Below, piece by piece: positions 60,799 through 64,000 of a DNA stretch of 64,000 bases (positions are counted from its first letter, which is position 1; every line of letters begins with the position of its first letter). The position numbers and the translations under genes are program-made. The notes beneath the pieces are model-generated. The model had not been told where the DNA came from. It saw only the letters and a program-made list of their open reading frames with translations, and searched no databases. Origin of the DNA: Listeria kieliensis (GTDB taxonomy: Bacteria > Bacillota > Bacilli > Lactobacillales > Listeriaceae). The stretch spans positions 1-64,000 of the forward strand of contig NZ_LARY01000001.1 of the NCBI RefSeq assembly GCF_003369925.1, in the 5' to 3' direction.

Positions 60799-60806
60799 GT
60801 TGGCTT
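60781..60806 (+). terminator. terminator of the ribonucleoside operon
   Basis: Stem aagccagctc/gagttggctt (60781-60790 and 60797-60806), one G-U pair, overlapping the end of the LacI gene, followed by ttct. Moderate strength. Confidence 0.65.
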
Positions 60807-60909
60807 TTCTCATGCAAAAAGTATGACAAATCTGAAGAAAAATAGTATGATAAAACATGTTTCGATTTTGTGATTTTGAGGAATCTAGCAAAGGAAAGGG
60901 AGGGTCGAG

Positions 60910-61305
60910 ATGAAAAAATTTATTCAGGAGTTTAAAGAGTTTGCTTTAAAAGGCAATGTAGTGGATTTAGCAATCGGGGTTGTCATCGGGGCAGCATTCG
61001 GGAAAATCGTTTCCTCGCTAGTTGATAATATCATTATGCCGCTTGTTGGGATGATCCTTGGTGGGCTAGATTTCACAGAGCTTTCCGTTAAAATTGGCGA
61101 TGCAACACTTAAATATGGCTTATTTATCCAGTCGATTGTTGATTTTCTAATTGTGGCACTAGCTTTGTTTGTTTTCATCAAAGTACTGCTCAGCTTATCG
61201 CGACGCAGAAATGCTGAAGAGGAAGAAGCTGAACCAGAAGTGACACCATCGGAAGAGTATTTGAAAGAAATTCGCGATTTACTACAAGAGAAGAAAGAAA
61301 TTTAA
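60910..61305 (+). CDS. mscL: large-conductance mechanosensitive channel
   Basis: 131 residues. The N-terminal amphipathic helix and first transmembrane helix [20 protein letters not shown] are the MscL signature, with DNIIMPLVG, a second helix ([16 protein letters not shown]) and a charged C-terminal bundle ending [11 protein letters not shown]. It opens under membrane tension during hypo-osmotic shock. ATG with aaagggagg RBS. Confidence 0.96.
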   Translation: MKKFIQEFKEFALKGNVVDLAIGVVIGAAFGKIVSSLVDNIIMPLVGMILGGLDFTELSVKIGDATLKYGLFIQSIVDFLIVALALFVFIKVLLSLSRRRNAEEEEAEPEVTPSEEYLKEIRDLLQEKKEI

Positions 61306-61323
61306 ATTACATAGTTTGAACTG

Positions 61324-61348
61324 AACCGCCTAATTAGGCGGTTTTTTT
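61324..61348 (+). terminator. mscL terminator
   Basis: 20-bp perfect palindrome aaccgcctaattaggcggtt followed by a T-run. Confidence 0.9.
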
Positions 61349-61465
61349 GTAACTATTTTTACGACCATAGCAGTAGGTAAAACTCTTGCTTCTGGCGGAT
61401 GGAAAGCACCTTTTTTTTCGTTATAGTAAAAAGACGGGAAACGAGTGAAAGGAAGGTCGTTTTAA

Positions 61466-61837
61466 ATGAAAAAATTAGTAGGTTGGATTTTAGGTGTCAT
61501 CATTATTGTAGGCGTTGCCTTAGTAGGAGTGAAATTTGTCACTGCCAATCAGTCGGGGGAACTGGCAGGCATCGTTGATCGTTTCAATCCACTCGTAAAA
61601 GAAGAAGCCGTTTATGTTAAAACGGGGGAACCGGTCAATGTCGACGAACACGGGAATGCCAACTATAAATTAACCGCAGTGAACCAAGAAGGAAAAACAA
61701 GAACCATTGAATTTATGTCCATTGGCGAACTAAAACAAAATCGCTTTTTAAAACTAAGCTCAAAAGGGGCTTACGTGGAAACATATGAAGAAGTAGCACG
61801 CGAAAAATTACCAGACAAAGCGATTGAACAGCTGTAA
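61466..61837 (+). CDS. YxeA/DUF1093-like secreted or anchored protein
   Basis: 123 residues. A signal-anchor (KKLVGWILGVIIIVGVALVG) is followed by a small extracellular domain with VYVKTGEPVNVDEHGNANYK and TIEFMSIGELKQNRFLKLSSKGAYVETYEEV, the pattern of DUF1093 (YxeA) OB-like proteins of Bacilli. Function unknown. ATG with gaaaggaagg RBS; monocistronic with a terminator. Confidence 0.82.
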   Translation: MKKLVGWILGVIIIVGVALVGVKFVTANQSGELAGIVDRFNPLVKEEAVYVKTGEPVNVDEHGNANYKLTAVNQEGKTRTIEFMSIGELKQNRFLKLSSKGAYVETYEEVAREKLPDKAIEQL

Positions 61838-61857
61838 GGGATAAACGATAAAAATAC

Positions 61858-61897
61858 GCAGAGAAAACGTAGCTTGACGAGTTTTCTCTGCTTTTTT
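61858..61897 (+). terminator. terminator after the yxeA-like gene
   Basis: Stem gcagagaaaac/gttttctctgc (61858-61868 and 61881-61891) with a T-run. Confidence 0.92.
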
Positions 61898-61983
61898 ATG
61901 AGAAGAATTCGCTTTTTGGATTTACTGGCGGTATAATTTAGTCAAATCAGTAATAACTACAGAATAGAAAAGAAGGAACTCTC

Positions 61984-62150
61984 ATGCAACTCACAAAGTC
62001 AGATTTTGATGCGCTTTATTTGCCCGAAAAGCAGTTTCAGAACGTTGTTCCCCCTAATTTGTGAACTGGAATCGCTTTACGTGAAGATGAATCTTGCGTA
62101 ATTGTTTGCCTGATTCTCGCATTTTTGACAAATGGAAAAAAACGAAGAAA
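61984..62150 (+). pseudogene. short broken gene of unknown family
   Basis: A good start (ATG 61984 after agaaggaac) encodes MQLTKSDFDALYLPEKQFQN and then VVPPNL before an in-frame TGA at 62062. The same frame continues TGIALREDESCVIV, after which a frame change near 62112 gives DSRIFDKWKK. The coherent peptide across two lesions suggests a decayed copy of a small protein. It runs into the terminator of the opposite gene. I do not recognise the family. Confidence 0.5.
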
Positions 62151-62184
62151 ACCCTTAGGCGATCAAGGTTTTCTTCGTTTTTTT
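62135..62184. terminator. bidirectional terminator
   Basis: Inverted repeat aaaaaacgaagaaaacc and ggttttcttcgtttttt around the stop codon of the minus-strand gene, with A/T runs on both sides. Confidence 0.82.
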
Positions 62185-64000
62185 GGTGCTTGTAGAACTT
62201 GGATAATGGCAAGAAACGCGGGAGCTACTTGTTTGATTGGAATGGCTTTTCCGCCGTACAAGTGCGCCTCGTATTGCCGAGTCAGCTCCGTGAAAGCAGG
62301 AATTTCGATTCGAGTTGCAAAATCGGCCAAGGTTTCGCTTGGATTCCTCGTTTCAGCAAGCAGTTTGAGCAATCGGCGGTAAGCCTTGTCGAATGAAAGT
62401 TTATCGTGCTCGATTTGCCATCTGAAATAGCGTAGGAGCAGGGCTTTCCGCTTAGCAATTAGGAAGGCTAGCAAGAGAACTGCCACGCCGCCTAAAATCC
62501 AGTAAACGAAACTTGGAAGTTGGAAGGGTTTCGCTTGGCTGGTTGTTTCTTGCTTCGCGCCTTCTTGTTTAGCTTTGCTTTCTTGTTGTTTTTGCGAACG
62601 ATCTTCATTTTGAGTCGGCTGATCTTGTTTTGCGGGTGTATCCGCCCGGTTTTCCGCTTGACTGTTCGTATTCGCATCCGAGCGCTGATCTCCAGCTGTA
62701 TTCGTGAAAGCTTCAGGGTTTTGGAAAGTCGCAGTCGGCTCAAAGGGAACCCAACCCGTGCCTGGGAAATAGACTTCAGGCCAAGAATGAGCATTGTTGT
62801 TTTGCACTTTGTAAATCGTATTCGCGCCATCTTTACCGGCCTCATCCCCGGATGTAAAGCCCTTCGCGAAACGCGCTGGAATCCCAAGAGAGCGCAGCAT
62901 TACGATCATCGAAGTGGAGAAATTGTCGCAGTAACCAACTTTCGTTTCAAATAAAAATTGATCGACATAATCCGCGCCACGCTTCGTTTCCTCGGCATCT
63001 TCCGTGCTGTAGCGGAATTTACCGGAAAAACTCAAATATCGCTCGATCGCTTTCACTTTTTCATAGGTATTGCTTTCTTTTTCCGTCAGCCGGTTTGCAA
63101 GGCTTTTGACGCGTTTCGGCAACCCATTCGGCAGCTGCGTGTAGCGCTCCGTAAATTCGTCCGAGAGCGACGCAAATGGCGCTTCTTTCATCTTGCGAAT
63201 GTCGTAAATCGGCGTTCTGATTTCAAGGGCATACTTTTTGATGGAACCTTGAGGTGTGACTTTTTCGTTTGATGCAGCGTAACGGAACGGCCCAGCTGCG
63301 GACTCGACATTTTGTGTGCCGTAAGCATAGACGAGATAGTCATTAGAAGCCGTAAAGCGAATCGTTGCTTGTTCTGCTTGCTTGGCGTAATTTTCATTCA
63401 AATTAACTGGAAACTCGTCCGAACTTGCAAAGTTTTCCGCATCAGTCGAGCTCGGGCTGGCCCAGCCTTTACCAGTATAAGTTCGTTTGGATTCAACACG
63501 CCAGTAATGCGGGCGCTTCGAAGTTACTTGGAAAACTTCGCTATAATCAGCATCAAGAGCGCCGCCAAGTTCGGTATCATCTTCGCTATAGCCCACCGTT
63601 CGAGTCGTATCCATCCCAAGTGCTTGCTTGATGTAAGGCACGGGATCGTTCCAAATTGGTTTATGAACGGGAAGAGAAAGAGCGATTCCGATCATGATAG
63701 CGAGCACGGCAAGAAGGCTCGTATGATACACGAGAGATCGCTTGGGGGAATCAAGTTGACTCGCGCCAAGCCTCGCCGTTAGCGTCAAGTGGAGCAAAAT
63801 AAAGCCGATAACGACTGTACGAACAAGTGCTAGCTCTCCTTTGTAATCCGTGAAGGTATTGATAACGGCAATGTAAATCACGGTGAGTGCGAGAATGCTT
63901 AGGATGCGACCTTTTTTTAGAAGCGAATAAGCCGTGATGTAAGCTAACAGCCAAAGGGCAATCAAAAAGGTCATGAAAATAAATTCGTCGCCAATTTTTG
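62163..64000 (-). CDS. transglutaminase-domain membrane protein (DUF3488/TgpA type), 5'-truncated by window
   Basis: At least 611 residues are visible and the frame stays open to the right edge, so the start lies outside. It has N-terminal transmembrane helices, an extracellular DUF3488-like part, a transglutaminase-like core with the catalytic Cys in KVGYCDNFSTSMIVMLRSLG and His in NNNAHSWPEVYFP, with WVPFEPTATF. A Gln/Lys-rich linker, one more membrane helix (FVYWILGGVAVLLLAFLIA) and a C-terminal DUF4129-like helical domain follow. B. subtilis YebA and P. aeruginosa TgpA share this layout. In such loci a DUF58 and a MoxR ATPase gene lie upstream, which would be just past the window. Confidence 0.9.
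   Translation of the reverse strand, partial: KIGDEFIFMTFLIALWLLAYITAYSLLKKGRILSILALTVIYIAVINTFTDYKGELALVRTVVIGFILLHLTLTARLGASQLDSPKRSLVYHTSLLAVLAIMIGIALSLPVHKPIWNDPVPYIKQALGMDTTRTVGYSEDDTELGGALDADYSEVFQVTSKRPHYWRVESKRTYTGKGWASPSSTDAENFASSDEFPVNLNENYAKQAEQATIRFTASNDYLVYAYGTQNVESAAGPFRYAASNEKVTPQGSIKKYALEIRTPIYDIRKMKEAPFASLSDEFTERYTQLPNGLPKRVKSLANRLTEKESNTYEKVKAIERYLSFSGKFRYSTEDAEETKRGADYVDQFLFETKVGYCDNFSTSMIVMLRSLGIPARFAKGFTSGDEAGKDGANTIYKVQNNNAHSWPEVYFPGTGWVPFEPTATFQNPEAFTNTAGDQRSDANTNSQAENRADTPAKQDQPTQNEDRSQKQQESKAKQEGAKQETTSQAKPFQLPSFVYWILGGVAVLLLAFLIAKRKALLLRYFRWQIEHDKLSFDKAYRRLLKLLAETRNPSETLADFATRIEIPAFTELTRQYEAHLYGGKAIPIKQVAPAFLAIIQVLQAPKKRRKP

Overview
The window looks like a chromosomal segment of a low-to-moderate GC Firmicute of the family Listeriaceae. 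This rests on a close relative of Listeria monocytogenes PgdA, the PiT / DUF1149 / ZIP / pgdA neighbourhood, a class B PBP next to an LCP protein, a FosX-type fosfomycin enzyme, a WxL surface-protein operon and a PrfA-like Crp/Fnr regulator. The species cannot be fixed from sequence reading alone. A complete histidine-utilisation operon is present, organised as in streptococci; I do not associate it with L. monocytogenes, so a more distant Listeria is likely (inference).

Layout. 1-1520: the end of an rRNA operon (5S) followed by 14 tRNA genes. 1776-2204: fosX. 2536-13751: hut region, with a divergent hutD-like gene and then hutU-hutI-ftcD-fchA-fhs-hutD-permease-hutH, driven by a consensus promoter with a cre site at the transcription start. 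This set converts histidine through urocanate and formiminoglutamate to glutamate. The one-carbon unit passes to tetrahydrofolate, and formate-THF ligase can recover ATP. 13769-20367: an orphan GlmL/MutL-type ATPase, Vat-type acetyltransferase, QueH, YebC-family protein, PhnA-like protein, a ProP-like MFS transporter and an SDR. 20358-22750 (minus strand): sigma factor, RsiV-like anti-sigma, polysaccharide deacetylase and a 46-residue membrane peptide, resembling lysozyme-responsive sigV operons. 22957-26878: a UvrC-like protein lacking the endonuclease half, a YobU/YobV-like effector-binding protein and WYL regulator pair, and then a decayed AT-rich stretch with remnants of a flavin reductase and an ArsR-type regulator.

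26879-33372: a WxL surface operon with a large WxL protein, an LPXTG protein fused in frame to a WxL protein, two further WxL proteins, an internal terminator and the WxL-interacting DUF916/DUF3324 protein. A Crp/Fnr-like regulator converges on it, with unusual direct and inverted repeats upstream of that regulator. 34688-37346: copY-copB with two perfect cop boxes. 37487-42794: rifampin ADP-ribosyltransferase, paired DUF606 exporters, FrnE-like DsbA protein, UspA, aspartate 4-decarboxylase and a small membrane protein. 42890-47260: PiT transporter, DUF1149 protein, a small charged protein, ZIP transporter and PgdA. 47407-48942: PadR regulator, HAAS-type membrane protein and a membrane protein built from tandem WPL repeats. 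49010-54444: VanZ-like protein, NTF2-like protein, DapE/ArgE-type deacylase, class B PBP and LCP protein. 54527-60806: a LacI-regulated ribonucleoside operon with nucleosidase, two tandem DcuC-type transporters, ribokinase, GNAT and the LacI regulator, and two perfect TTAAACGTTTAA operators. 60910-64000: MscL, a YxeA-like protein, a short pseudogene and a transglutaminase-domain membrane protein running off the window.

Common threads are cell-envelope defence (two deacetylases, sigV system, PBP, LCP, VanZ), antibiotic-modifying enzymes (FosX, Vat, Arr) and carbon-catabolite-regulated amino acid and nucleoside use. Gene names come from motif recognition without database searches.
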